Positions 43,943-52,858 of a stretch of 64,000 nt of DNA are shown here, piece by piece (within the stretch, counting starts at the first letter, position 1; each line of letters starts with the position of its first letter). Source of the DNA: Pseudarthrobacter sp. MM222. GTDB lineage: Bacteria > Actinomycetota > Actinomycetes > Actinomycetales > Micrococcaceae. The stretch spans positions 1,860,001 through 1,924,000 of the forward strand of contig NZ_OX352321.1 of assembly GCF_947090775.1 (NCBI RefSeq), read 5' to 3'. Under the pieces are notes generated by a model, which was not told where the DNA came from, did no database searches, and saw only the letters and a program-made list of their open reading frames with translations. A program made the translations under genes and the position numbers.

Positions 43943-44719
43943 ATGAGCACCACCATCCAGCGCACAGCCGTCCTGACCGGAGCCACCTCGGACCGGGGAA
44001 TCGGCATAACCACCGCACGCCGCTATGCCAGCCAGGGCTGGGCCGTCGTCATCCTTGACCTCGACGGCGAGAAGTCAGCCAAGGTCGCCGCGGAGATCGG
44101 CAACGACTTCAATGTGCCCGCGTTCGGCCACGAGGTCGACGTCGCCAGCGAGGAATCCGTCAACGCCGCCTACCGCGCCGTGGCGGCGGAAGTCCGCTCC
44201 GGCAACCTGCCCCCGGTCGGAGCGCTGGCCAACATCGCCGGTATCACCTCTCCGGTGCCGTTCCTGGAAACCACCCTCGATCTGTGGAACAAGGTCATGG
44301 CGGTCAACTCCACCGGTACGTACCTCGTAACGAAGGCCTTCCTGCCGGACATGATCGCCAGCGGCTGGGGCCGTATCGTGAATATGTCTTCGGTTTCCGC
44401 CCAGCGCGGCGGCGGCGTCTTCGGCAAGGTCCCGTACTCCGCTGCCAAGGCGGCCATCCTCGGCTTCACCAAGGCCCTGGCCCGGGAGGTCGGCAGCACG
44501 GGAGTCACCGTTAACGCCATCACGCCCGGCGCGGTGGATACCAACATCCGGGTCGGCAGCACGGAGGAGCAGGAAGCGGCCATCAACGCCGGCATCCCCG
44601 TGGGCCGCAACGCCAGCACCGAGGAAATCGCGGCCGTCATCACGTTCCTGTCCTCCGAGGAATCCGCCTACCTCACCGGAACCACCATCGACATCAACGG
44701 CGGCAGCCACATCCACTAG
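43943..44719 (+). CDS. Short-chain dehydrogenase/reductase
   Basis: Protein of 258 residues: cofactor motif TGATSDRGIGITTARRYA, NIAG, active-site Ser in VNMSSVSAQRGGG and YSAAKAAILGFTKALAREVG (YxxxK). C-terminal TGTTIDINGGSHIH. GGAGCATC precedes the ATG. It follows the isomerase in the same direction after the palindromic repeat and is probably the dehydrogenase step of the same island, with a polyol, sugar acid or hydroxy acid as substrate (inference). Confidence 0.9.
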   Translation: MSTTIQRTAVLTGATSDRGIGITTARRYASQGWAVVILDLDGEKSAKVAAEIGNDFNVPAFGHEVDVASEESVNAAYRAVAAEVRSGNLPPVGALANIAGITSPVPFLETTLDLWNKVMAVNSTGTYLVTKAFLPDMIASGWGRIVNMSSVSAQRGGGVFGKVPYSAAKAAILGFTKALAREVGSTGVTVNAITPGAVDTNIRVGSTEEQEAAINAGIPVGRNASTEEIAAVITFLSSEESAYLTGTTIDINGGSHIH

Positions 44720-44720
44720 C

Positions 44721-44777
44721 GGACGCCACAGAGCCCCGGAACCAGGCTTCCGCCTGACTCCGGGGCCTTTGGCGTCC
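44721..44777. terminator. Nested three-tier hairpin between convergent genes
   Basis: GGACGCCA pairs with TGGCGTCC on the outside, GCCCCGGA with TCCGGGGC inside, and CAGGC with GCCTG at the tip. It begins two bases after the SDR stop and serves the convergent glycerate kinase gene, 40 bases away, equally well. A bidirectional terminator without a T-run. Confidence 0.7.
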
Positions 44778-44816
44778 CTGTCTTCGGGGCCGCGGCGCGT
44801 CCTGCCGAGGACCGGC

Positions 44817-45977
44817 TTACAGCAGGCTTGCGCCGATGTCCTGGCCGATTCTGCGGAGCAGCCGGGCCGAGAGCTCCGGATCCTTCGACGAGTCCTCGTC
44901 CGTATACTCAGCCAGGGTGTACACCCGGATCAGCGGCATTTCGGACCACCGTTCCCTCGGGAGCAGCGAGCGGCCGGCCACCGCGATGATGGGGCGTTGT
45001 CCTGACCTGCGTGCAACGGCCGCGGGCAGTTTTCCGGCGAGGGTTTGTTCGTCGATGCTGCCCTCTCCGGTGATGATGACGTCGCAGCTGTCCTTGCGGG
45101 CGTTGAAGTCCAGGAGGTCCAGGAAGTAGTCGGCCCCGGAGACCTGTTTCGCCCCGAGGAGAAGGCAGGCGAAGCCGATCCCTCCGGCGCTGCCGGCGCC
45201 GCGCTGCCCGGCCAGCGACGCGGCGTCGGCGAACCCGGCCTCCGTCATTGTGGTCACGAGATGCTTCAGGCCGTCGTCCAGGGCGGCGATGTCCTCCGCT
45301 GAGGCACCCTTCTGGGGTCCGAAGACCGCGGCGGCTCCCTGGCTGCCAAGCAGCGGGGTGTGGACGTCGCTGGCGACGATCAGCTCGGTGCCGGCCAGTC
45401 CACTGAGCGGGGAGCGGTCAATGGCGTGGATCCGGGCCAGGGCCCGGCCGCTGCCGGAAAGCGGGCGGCCGGCGGCGTCCCGGAACGTATAGCCCAGCGC
45501 CGTGAGCATTCCCATGCCGCCGTCGGTGCTGGCGCTTCCACCCAGGGCCAGGACGATCCGTGCCGGCTTCAGGCTGAGGGCGAACAGGACGGCTTCACCA
45601 AAGCCGCGGCTGCAGGCGTCCAGCGGCTCCAGCTTTCCGTCCGGCAGGAGTCCGAGGCCGCAGCTGTTGGCTACCTCGACGACGGCGGTGACGCCGTCGA
45701 AGGCGATGCTGGCTGGGACGGGCTGGCCGGTGGGGCCGGCTACTGTGCAGCTGCGCCGGCTGAAACCGGAGGCGACGGCGGCATCGACGCTGCCGTCACC
45801 CCCGTCCGCGAGGGGGAGCAGTTCGCAGTGGACCGCTCCGGCCCTGCCGGTGGAACCAACTGCCGACCGGAGCCCTGCTGCCAGGGCTTCCGCGACCTCG
45901 CTAGCGGTGAGGCTGCCCTTGAACTTATCCGGGGCGATCAGGGTGCGCACGGACTTCGGCGCCGACAGGTTCTGCAT
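44817..45977 (-). CDS. Glycerate kinase (type II family)
   Basis: Kinase of 386 residues with LIAPDKFKGSLTASEVAEALAAG at the start, LPLADGGDGSVDAA, ALGGSASTDGGMGML and ITGEGSIDEQTLAGK, all diagnostic for the GarK/GlxK family. It phosphorylates D-glycerate to 2- or 3-phosphoglycerate. It starts one base after the DctA-like stop. It is the last step of the tartrate-type operon: tartrate dehydrogenase/decarboxylase can yield glycerate, which this enzyme feeds into glycolysis. Confidence 0.93.
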   Translation of the reverse strand: MQNLSAPKSVRTLIAPDKFKGSLTASEVAEALAAGLRSAVGSTGRAGAVHCELLPLADGGDGSVDAAVASGFSRRSCTVAGPTGQPVPASIAFDGVTAVVEVANSCGLGLLPDGKLEPLDACSRGFGEAVLFALSLKPARIVLALGGSASTDGGMGMLTALGYTFRDAAGRPLSGSGRALARIHAIDRSPLSGLAGTELIVASDVHTPLLGSQGAAAVFGPQKGASAEDIAALDDGLKHLVTTMTEAGFADAASLAGQRGAGSAGGIGFACLLLGAKQVSGADYFLDLLDFNARKDSCDVIITGEGSIDEQTLAGKLPAAVARRSGQRPIIAVAGRSLLPRERWSEMPLIRVYTLAEYTDEDSSKDPELSARLLRRIGQDIGASLL

Positions 45978-45978
45978 G

Positions 45979-47445
45979 TCAGACGGTCTCCGAGTAGGCG
46001 GGGCGGCGGCTGGAGGGGGCATGATCGGCGGGATCCCGGTGCGCGGCACCGGTTGTCTTGGGGGCGTGGTGGCCGTAGCCGGCCAGGTCGTCGTCGATGT
46101 CGGTGACGTCCTCGAGGTGGATCGGGTCCTCGCTGGGCATGGGCTCGACGGTTTCGCCGTTGAAGACGCGGCGGGCGCGGTCCGAGTCGAGGGTGCGGTC
46201 CCACCAGGCGATGAACAGGGTGGCAACGGCGTTGCCGGTGAAGTTCACCAGGGCCCGGCACTCCGACATGAACTTGTCGATGCCGAAGATGAGCATGATG
46301 CCGGCAGCTGGGATGGTTCCGATGGTTGTCAGGGTGGCGGTCAGGGCGATGAAGCCGCCGCCGGCGACGCCCGCGGCGCCCTTGGAAGTTAGCAGCATGA
46401 CCGCGAGCAGGCCCAGCTGCTGGCCAATGGTCAGGTCGGTGTTGGTGGCCTGGGCGATGTAGAGGGCGGCCAGGGAGAGGTAGATTGCTGCGCCGTCGAG
46501 GTTGAAGCTGTAACCGGTGGGGACGACGAGGCCGACGGTTTCCTTCTTCACGCCGGCGTGCTCAAGCTTGCGCATCAGGCCCGGCAGGGCCGGCTCGGCC
46601 GTGGAGGTGCCCAGGATGATCATGTATTCCTCTTTGAGGTGGCGGATCATCTTGAAGATGTTCAGCTTCAGGAAGGCCATGACGGATCCGAGGACCACGA
46701 CGACGAAGAGGATGGAGGTGATGTAGAAGAGGGCGATCAGTCCGCCCATGCTGGTGAGGGAGGAGACGCCGTATTTACCGACGGCGAATGCCATCGCGCC
46801 GAAGGCGCCGATCGGGGCGGCCTTCATGATGAAGCTGAGGATCTTGAACATCACGCCGGTCAGGCGCTGCACGCCGTCAAGGACGGGCGCCCCGACCTTG
46901 CCCATGGCGTTCAGGGCGATGCCGAAAACCACGGCGATGAAGATGATCTGGAGGATGTCGCCTTCAACGAAGGGCCCGACGATGCTGTTGGGGATGATGT
47001 GGGTGAGGAACTGCCACCATTCCTGGTGGGCGCCGGCGTCGATGAGCTTGGCCGCTGATTCGGAGGTCTTGATGGAGCCGGCGTCAGCGTTGACGCCGTC
47101 GCCGAGGCGGAAGATGTTGATGGCGACCAGGCCGAAGATCATGGCGAAAATGGTGCCGACCTGAAAGTACGTCAGGGCCTTGAGGCCGGTCATGCCGACC
47201 TTTTTGAGGTCGGCGACGCTGGCAATGCCGCCGACGATGGTCAGGAACACGATCGGTCCGATGAGCATCTTCATCGAGTTGACGAAGGTGGTGCCGATGG
47301 GTTCCATGGCGATGCCCACGGTCGGTGCGAGCCAGCCGACCAGGATTCCTATCAGAATGGCGGTCAGTACCCAGAAGTACAGCTGCTTGTACCAACGTGT
47401 CTTGGGGGCCGGTGTAGCCGGGCCCGCGGTGGTGATGTGTTCCAT
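45979..47445 (-). CDS. dctA: DctA-like C4-dicarboxylate/cation symporter (DAACS family)
   Basis: Membrane symporter of 488 residues: VLTAILIGILVGWLAP, IGPIVFLTIVGGIA, the serine-rich re-entrant loop LGTSTAEPALPGLMRKLE, VVPTGYSFNLDGAAIYLSLA, TSKGAAGVAGGGFIAL and the TM8 region. An extra cytoplasmic tail of about 50 residues (PSEDPIHLEDVTDIDDDLAGYGHHAPK) follows. ATG is preceded by GAGGTAGGAATC. It lies between a tartrate dehydrogenase-like gene and glycerate kinase, so tartrate or D-malate import is more likely than succinate alone. Confidence 0.9.
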   Translation of the reverse strand: MEHITTAGPATPAPKTRWYKQLYFWVLTAILIGILVGWLAPTVGIAMEPIGTTFVNSMKMLIGPIVFLTIVGGIASVADLKKVGMTGLKALTYFQVGTIFAMIFGLVAINIFRLGDGVNADAGSIKTSESAAKLIDAGAHQEWWQFLTHIIPNSIVGPFVEGDILQIIFIAVVFGIALNAMGKVGAPVLDGVQRLTGVMFKILSFIMKAAPIGAFGAMAFAVGKYGVSSLTSMGGLIALFYITSILFVVVVLGSVMAFLKLNIFKMIRHLKEEYMIILGTSTAEPALPGLMRKLEHAGVKKETVGLVVPTGYSFNLDGAAIYLSLAALYIAQATNTDLTIGQQLGLLAVMLLTSKGAAGVAGGGFIALTATLTTIGTIPAAGIMLIFGIDKFMSECRALVNFTGNAVATLFIAWWDRTLDSDRARRVFNGETVEPMPSEDPIHLEDVTDIDDDLAGYGHHAPKTTGAAHRDPADHAPSSRRPAYSETV

Positions 47446-47502
47446 GATTCCTACCTCGTTGTGGAATGACGCTGGAGGGGTGCTTTGATGATGGTTCGTG
47501 GC

Positions 47503-47542
47503 GGGGTGGACGGCGGAGGCGTGCTGCGACGCCGCCCACCCC
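47503..47542 (-). terminator. Intercistronic hairpin between dehydrogenase and dctA genes
   Basis: Thirteen-base arms with one mismatch (GGGGTGG-A-CGGCG) around a 14-base loop, in the 146-base gap before the dctA-like gene. No T-run follows. It may lower expression of dctA and the kinase relative to the dehydrogenase, or mark a new transcription unit. Confidence 0.45.
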
Positions 47543-47591
47543 GGGCTTCGAGCTGACCGCCGGGCGTGCCCGGACGGTCGATCGGTTCTGG

Positions 47592-48689
47592 CTAGACGGC
47601 TGCCAGGGTGTGGGTCAGCGCCTTGATGATGGCCTCGGTGACGTCCTCGGTGCTGGCTTCTCCCCCGACGTCGCGGGTCAGGTACCCGGCTCCGGTGGTC
47701 TGCTCGATGGCGGCTTCGACCCGGCGGGCTTCCTCATGCAGGCCGAAGTGGTCCAGCATCAGGGCGGCGCTTGCGATGGCGCCGATCGGGTTGCTGATGC
47801 CCTTACCTGCGATGTCCGGGGCCGAGCCGTGGACCGGTTCGAACATTGAAGGGAAGCGGCGCTCCGGGTTCAGGTTTGCACTGGCCGCCAGGCCCAGGCT
47901 CCCGGCCAGGGCCGAGCCGAGGTCCGAGAGGATGTCGGCGTTGAGGTTTGAGGCCACGACGACGGAGAGGTCCTCCGGCTTGAGGATGAACTTGGCGCTC
48001 ATCGCGTCCACGAGGACGCTTTCGGTCTGGACGTCCGGGTAGTCCAGGGCCACGCGCTGGAAGGTTTCGTCCCAGAGGACCATGCCGTACTGCTGGGCGT
48101 TGGACTTGGTGACCGAGGAGACCTTTTTCACCGTGCGGGTCCGGGCCAGGTCGAAGGCGAAGCGCATGATGCGCTCGCAGCCCTTCTCGGTGAACAGTGC
48201 GGTCTGCAGGGCCACTTCGTTGCCAGGGCCGCGGCCGCTCAGGTTGCGGCCGCCGAGGCCGGCGTATTCGCCTTCGCTGTTTTCGCGGACGACGACCCAG
48301 TCGAGTTCGGTGTGATCGGCCTTCCGCAGCGGGGACTGGATGCCGGGGAGGAACTTCACCGGGCGGATGTTCGCCCACTGGTCGAAGTTCTGCGTGATGT
48401 TCAGGCGCAGTCCCCAGAGGCTGATGTGGTCTGGAACGTTTTCCCAGCCCACGGCACCGAAGTAAATGGCGTCGAAGTCCTTCAGCGTTTCCAGCCCCTT
48501 GGGGTCCATCATCTGGCCGGTCTTTTCGAAGTAGCCGCAGCCCCACGGGAACTCGGTCCAGTCAAAGGCAAACTTCCCGGCGGAGTTCTCCGCCAGGGCG
48601 TCCAGGACGCGGCGGCCGGCCGAGACGACTTCCTTGCCGACGCCGTCGGCGGGGATTGATGCGATGGTGAATTTCTGGGTGGCGCTCAT
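47592..48689 (-). CDS. Tartrate dehydrogenase / D-malate dehydrogenase-like (beta-decarboxylating)
   Basis: Protein of 365 residues in the isopropylmalate/isocitrate dehydrogenase family. IPADGVGKEV at the start, VRENSEGEYAGLGG, VLVDAMSAKFILKPEDLSVVVASNLNADILSDLGSALAGSLG and EPVHGSAPDIAGKGISNPIGAI hold Mg and NAD sites. The WGLRLNITQNFDQWANIRPVKFLPG pattern is that of tartrate/D-malate dehydrogenases (TtuC/DmlA) rather than LeuB. With the DctA-like carrier and glycerate kinase it makes a tartrate route to glycerate; D-malate to pyruvate is an alternative. Divergent or co-directional control by the LysR gene just upstream. Confidence 0.88.
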   Translation of the reverse strand: MSATQKFTIASIPADGVGKEVVSAGRRVLDALAENSAGKFAFDWTEFPWGCGYFEKTGQMMDPKGLETLKDFDAIYFGAVGWENVPDHISLWGLRLNITQNFDQWANIRPVKFLPGIQSPLRKADHTELDWVVVRENSEGEYAGLGGRNLSGRGPGNEVALQTALFTEKGCERIMRFAFDLARTRTVKKVSSVTKSNAQQYGMVLWDETFQRVALDYPDVQTESVLVDAMSAKFILKPEDLSVVVASNLNADILSDLGSALAGSLGLAASANLNPERRFPSMFEPVHGSAPDIAGKGISNPIGAIASAALMLDHFGLHEEARRVEAAIEQTTGAGYLTRDVGGEASTEDVTEAIIKALTHTLAAV

Positions 48690-48822
48690 GTGCCTACCTC
48701 CTCGTTGAGTGTGTTAGCAGCGTCACACTGCTTGTCCTCTTCAAGTAGACGGCCCGGCACCAGCTGCCGTCCAAGACCAAGATTCGATACGGCAGATAGG
48801 TTCAGCCTATGGGTAATCCCAC

Positions 48823-48878
48823 CGACTGCTCCGTCGTGGCCCTTTTGAGCGTCCAAAAGGGCCTTATTGGAGCAATGG
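48823..48878. repeat. 56-bp palindromic repeat, copy 2 (at lysR 3' end)
   Basis: Outer arms TGCTCC/GGAGCA, a 5x5 internal loop, and a nine-base inner stem GGCCCTTTT/AAAAGGGCC around GAGCGTCC. It overlaps the last codons and stop (48864-48866) of the LysR gene. It matches copy 1 at 43851 in length, ends and loop core, though the inner stems have changed sequence while staying paired. Likely 3' end hairpin for lysR. Confidence 0.75.
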
Positions 48879-49772
48879 ATGAGGCTGGCCCGGGGTGTGC
48901 TGCTCCGCCACCTGCAGGAACGCGGTGGCGGCCGGAGTCAGGCCGTCCTTCCGGCTCAGGATCGCAACGTTCAGATGCGACACGGGTTCGATCAGGAGCG
49001 TTCGTAGCCCGGCCTTGTGCGCCGTCGGCGCCCAGGAGGAGGGCATCACCGCGTGGCCTACCCCGGCCAGAACCAGCGGCAGGATGGAGGTCCGGTGCGC
49101 GACTTCCACCACGATTTCGGTATTGACGCCGCGTGCCAGCGCGTCGTCGACCAGCCAGCGCATCAGGGATCCGCGCTGGCTGGCGATCAGCCGGTGCCCG
49201 CCCAGGTCCTCCCGCTGAATGGCCGCTCCGGGACTGAACGTGTCTGCCTGCGGATTGACGATGAGGATCAGCGGCTGGCGCTCCAGGTCGAGAACGTGGA
49301 CCCCCGGCACGCGGATGGGAGTGGAGGATCCGGCCAAGCCGATCTCGGAGCTGCCGGTGCGCACGGATTCGATGACTTCCTCCGGGGTGAACGCCGCCCC
49401 AACGTTGAGCCGTACGGAGGGGTGCAGTTCGGTGAAGGCCGCGATCATGGATGTCAGCGGTTCGATCCCGGGGGAGGGCATGGTGATGATGTCCAGCCGG
49501 CCACTGCGGACACCCCGAAGTGCCTGAACTGCCGACTGGGCAGCATCGAGGTCCCGCATCACCAAGCGTGCCGGCCCGACCAGTTCCTTGCCGGCTTCGC
49601 TGAGAACTGCCCGGCGGCCGATGCGGTGGAAGAGCGGCACGCCGAGGTCCTTCTCCAGGCCGGCGATGGTCTGGGAGAGGGAGGGTTGGGCGATGAGCAG
49701 GTGTTCTGCCGCGCGGTTGAAGCCGTCATGGTCGACGACGGCGAGAAAATACTTCAGCTTCCGCGTGTCCAC
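48864..49772 (-). CDS. LysR-family transcriptional regulator
   Basis: Regulator of 302 residues. The N-terminal winged helix is MDTRKLKYFLAVVDHDGFNRAAEHLLIAQPSLSQTIAGLEKDLGVPLFHR; the rest is the periplasmic-binding-protein-like effector domain (LDIITMPSPGIEPLTSMIAAFTELHPSVRLNV). It lies upstream of the tartrate dehydrogenase-like gene in the same orientation, 174 bases away, and is the natural candidate regulator of that operon. Its 3' end carries a palindromic repeat. Confidence 0.9.
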   Translation of the reverse strand: MDTRKLKYFLAVVDHDGFNRAAEHLLIAQPSLSQTIAGLEKDLGVPLFHRIGRRAVLSEAGKELVGPARLVMRDLDAAQSAVQALRGVRSGRLDIITMPSPGIEPLTSMIAAFTELHPSVRLNVGAAFTPEEVIESVRTGSSEIGLAGSSTPIRVPGVHVLDLERQPLILIVNPQADTFSPGAAIQREDLGGHRLIASQRGSLMRWLVDDALARGVNTEIVVEVAHRTSILPLVLAGVGHAVMPSSWAPTAHKAGLRTLLIEPVSHLNVAILSRKDGLTPAATAFLQVAEQHTPGQPHPLLQ

Positions 49773-49994
49773 GCCAGCTCCTTCACCGGTGGTTCGTAAG
49801 GCTTCCGCGCGTTCAGGTCCGGATCTGAAGGACCGGTAGCGGTGCGCGGGAGCCTATATAGCGTACGCCTATCAGCCGTGATGAAGTCGGCGTTAAGAAT
49901 CTGTCAGGATCTGGCCAGCACCGGGAGCACCTCGCCCCGCCGCTGTTATCGTCGGCGGTGAGGGCGAGGTTTAGGCCCGCATGGAGAGGCACAC

Positions 49995-51971
49995 ATGACC
50001 ACACTGAGCAGGCCTCCGTTCGATCCCGCAGCGCCCGGACCGACGCGCAGTGAGCGATTCAGACGCTGGCTTTTATTCGGCCTGCAGGACGCTCGGGGGT
50101 CCCATCAGGGCCCCGGCGCTGTCGGGGATCCCAACTTGAAGAAGCATTCGTGGTGGCAGGTAATGTGCCTGACGGGTGTCGACTATTTCTCCACCCTGGG
50201 ATACCAACCAGCTATCGCGGCCCTGGCCGCGGGGGTGATCTCGCCGCTCGCCACCCTTGTCCTCGTGGCCGTCACACTCTTCGGCGCCCTGCCGGTGTAC
50301 CGGCGCGTGGCGGCGGAGAGCCCTCGCGGTGAGGGATCAATCGCAATGCTCGAGCGCCTGCTGCCGCGCTGGGGCGGCAAAATGCTGGTCCTGGTTCTGC
50401 TGGGGTTTGCCGCGACAGACTTCATGATCACGATGACCCTGTCAGCCGCTGACGCCTCGGCCCATGCCATCCACAACCCGTTTGCCCCCGGCTGGCTACA
50501 GGGACAAAATGTGCTGGTGACGCTGCTCCTCCTGGCACTGCTGGCCGCGGTGTTCCTCCGTGGGTTCAAGGAAGCGATCCGTGTGGGAGTGGTCCTGGTC
50601 GCCATCTACTTGGGCCTAAATGTGGTCGTGGTGGCCACAACAGTCTTCGAAGCCTTCGCCCATCCGGTGGCCGTCGGGGACTGGTGGCAGGCCCTGACCA
50701 CCTCGCACGGAAACCCGTTCATGGTGGTCGGCATCGCACTGTTGGTCTTCCCCAAACTAGCCCTTGGCCTCTCCGGCTTCGAAACCGGCGTCGCGGTCAT
50801 GCCGCAGGTCCAGGGCCGGCCCGGTGACACCGAAGAGGATCCCGCCGGCCGGATCCAGGGAGCCCGGAGGATGCTGACCGCCGCCGCCGTCATCATGAGC
50901 TCATTCCTGGTCACCACCAGCTTCACCACGGTGGTCCTGATCCCGGCGCAGGAATTCGAGTCCGGCGGCCGGGCGAACGGCCGCGCCCTGGCATTCCTGG
51001 CCCATGAATACCTTGGGGACAGTTTCGGCACCGTCTACGACGTCAGCACCATCGCCATCCTCTGGTTTGCCGGAGCGTCCGCGATGGCGGGCCTGCTGAA
51101 CCTGGTGCCCCGGTACCTGCCCCGCTACGGCATGGCTCCCGCGTGGGCCCGGGCCGTGCGGCCGCTGGTGCTCGTGTTCACCGCGATCGGATTCCTCGTC
51201 ACGTTCCTGTTCGAGGCCGACGTCGACGCCCAGGGCGGTGCGTACGCCACCGGCGTCCTCGTCCTGATGACCTCCGCGGCCGTGGCGGTGACGCTCTCGG
51301 CCCGCCGCCGGCATCGGCGCTGGGGAACCATCGGGTTCGGGGTCATCGCGATGGTGTTCATCTACACCACGGTTGCCAACATCTTCGAACGGCCCGAAGG
51401 CATCCGCATCGCCTCCTTCTTCATCCTCGGCATCATCGTGATCTCACTGCTGTCCCGGATCCGTCGCTCCTTTGAACTCCATGCGACGCACGTGCACTTG
51501 GACCGCCAGTCCCTGGAATTCATGTCGTCCAGCCTGGAGGGACCCATCGCCATCATCGCCCACGAACCGTTGCGCCTGAGTGCCGAGGCCTACGCGAGCA
51601 AGCTCACCTCCGCCATCGAAGTCAGCCACCTGCCTGTCGACTACCAGGCGCTGTTCCTTGAAGTGATTGTGGATGATTCCTCTGACTTCGAGACCGACCT
51701 CGAAGTCCGGGGCGTCCTGCGCCACGGCTACCGGGTGCTTGAGGTGCACGGCCCCACGGTCCCGAACACCATTGCCTCGGTCCTGTTGCACATCCGCGAC
51801 GTAACCGGGCTGATGCCGCACATCTACTTCCGGTGGACCGAGGGAAACCCCGTGGTAAACCTGATGCGTTTCCTGTTCCTGGGTGAAGGCGAGATTGCTC
51901 CGGTCACCCGGGAAGTACTGCGTGAAGCCGAGCCGGACGTCACCAGTCGCCCGTGGGTTCACGTAGGCTGA
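49995..51971 (+). CDS. APC-superfamily permease with cytoplasmic C-terminal domain
   Basis: Membrane protein of 658 residues with about 12 helices up to residue 475. The start [41 protein letters not shown] resembles the KimA/amino-acid permease branch of the APC superfamily, some members of which carry potassium; the substrate is open. The last about 160 residues ([20 protein letters not shown] ... [18 protein letters not shown] ... [19 protein letters not shown]) are a soluble domain resembling that of KUP/KimA-like transporters. Good ribosome site GGAGAGG. The 3' end overlaps the convergent sigma factor gene by 32 bases. Confidence 0.8.
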   Translation: MTTLSRPPFDPAAPGPTRSERFRRWLLFGLQDARGSHQGPGAVGDPNLKKHSWWQVMCLTGVDYFSTLGYQPAIAALAAGVISPLATLVLVAVTLFGALPVYRRVAAESPRGEGSIAMLERLLPRWGGKMLVLVLLGFAATDFMITMTLSAADASAHAIHNPFAPGWLQGQNVLVTLLLLALLAAVFLRGFKEAIRVGVVLVAIYLGLNVVVVATTVFEAFAHPVAVGDWWQALTTSHGNPFMVVGIALLVFPKLALGLSGFETGVAVMPQVQGRPGDTEEDPAGRIQGARRMLTAAAVIMSSFLVTTSFTTVVLIPAQEFESGGRANGRALAFLAHEYLGDSFGTVYDVSTIAILWFAGASAMAGLLNLVPRYLPRYGMAPAWARAVRPLVLVFTAIGFLVTFLFEADVDAQGGAYATGVLVLMTSAAVAVTLSARRRHRRWGTIGFGVIAMVFIYTTVANIFERPEGIRIASFFILGIIVISLLSRIRRSFELHATHVHLDRQSLEFMSSSLEGPIAIIAHEPLRLSAEAYASKLTSAIEVSHLPVDYQALFLEVIVDDSSDFETDLEVRGVLRHGYRVLEVHGPTVPNTIASVLLHIRDVTGLMPHIYFRWTEGNPVVNLMRFLFLGEGEIAPVTREVLREAEPDVTSRPWVHVG

Positions 51972-52854
51972 CCGCCGGCCTCTCACCAGCCTTGCGGGGT
52001 CCGGTGGCCGCCGCGAGTTTGTCCGGATTTCGAACCAGGTACACTCCCGTAACGTGGTCGTCGTTCGCTTCGATGAGGGCAACAAGGTCTACCCTGCCTC
52101 CGCTGAAGACCACGAGGGCCGGCATGCCGTTAAGGACGGACGGTTCCACCCGCATGTCGGGGACGGGGGTCTTGGCGATGCCGGCGAGGAACCGCGCGAT
52201 GTTGTCCGCGCCGAGGACCGGCCTGCGGGCTGCAGTAACCTTCCCCCCACCATCGGAGAGGAGAACGGCGCCGGGAGCCAGAACATCCATGAGTTCCTGC
52301 ATGTTGCCGCCCAGGAGGGCCGTGAGGAACCGTTCGGCGACAGCTCTTTGCCTTCGTGCGTCCACCGCAAAGCGCGGTTGCCGGGCGCGCACGTGTGCCT
52401 TTGCCCGGCTTGCTATCTGTCGGACGGCGGCCAGTGATTTGTCGGTGGCATCGGCGATTTCCGCGTAGGGAAAATCAAAGACTTCGCGGAGGACGAACAC
52501 GGCCCGCTCATCAGGGGACAGGGTTTCCAGCACCACGAGCATCGCAAAGGACAGAGATTCGCTCAATACTGCATTTTCGGCGACATCCGGGGCCGTGACG
52601 ACCGGCTCCGGGAGCCACGGGCCAACGTAATCCTCACGCCGGCGTTGGGCTGCGCGGAGCGAGTTGAGCGCTTGGCGGGTCACGGTCTTGGCGAGGTAGG
52701 CTCGCGGATTCTGGACGGCTTCTGCATCAACGGCGGACCATCTGAGAAAGCTGTCCTGTACAACGTCCTCGGCGTCGGTCGCCGTTCCGGTGATTTCGTA
52801 GGCGATGGTGAAAAGCAGGGAACGGTGTTCCTCGAAAACGCCTGCGGTTCCCAC
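51940..52854 (-). CDS. ECF41-type sigma factor (SigJ-like) with SnoaL-like C-terminal domain
   Basis: Protein of 304 residues. Sigma region 2 ([27 protein letters not shown]) and region 4 ([45 protein letters not shown]) occupy the first about 170 residues. Three signatures of ECF41 are present: WLPEP in the linker, DGGGK in the extension and NPDKLA at the end. In this group the extension controls activity in place of an anti-sigma factor. It begins four bases after the oxidoreductase stop, matching the known pairing of ECF41 with oxidoreductase/decarboxylase genes. The 3' end overlaps the permease gene. Confidence 0.92.
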   Translation of the reverse strand: MGTAGVFEEHRSLLFTIAYEITGTATDAEDVVQDSFLRWSAVDAEAVQNPRAYLAKTVTRQALNSLRAAQRRREDYVGPWLPEPVVTAPDVAENAVLSESLSFAMLVVLETLSPDERAVFVLREVFDFPYAEIADATDKSLAAVRQIASRAKAHVRARQPRFAVDARRQRAVAERFLTALLGGNMQELMDVLAPGAVLLSDGGGKVTAARRPVLGADNIARFLAGIAKTPVPDMRVEPSVLNGMPALVVFSGGRVDLVALIEANDDHVTGVYLVRNPDKLAAATGPRKAGERPAVSLREPTGDW

Positions 52855-52858
52855 GGCC

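Noticed and set aside
49773..49994. Possible c-di-AMP riboswitch before the APC permease
   Set aside because: KimA genes in Firmicutes carry such leaders, but this 222-base gap lacks the conserved stems I would expect.
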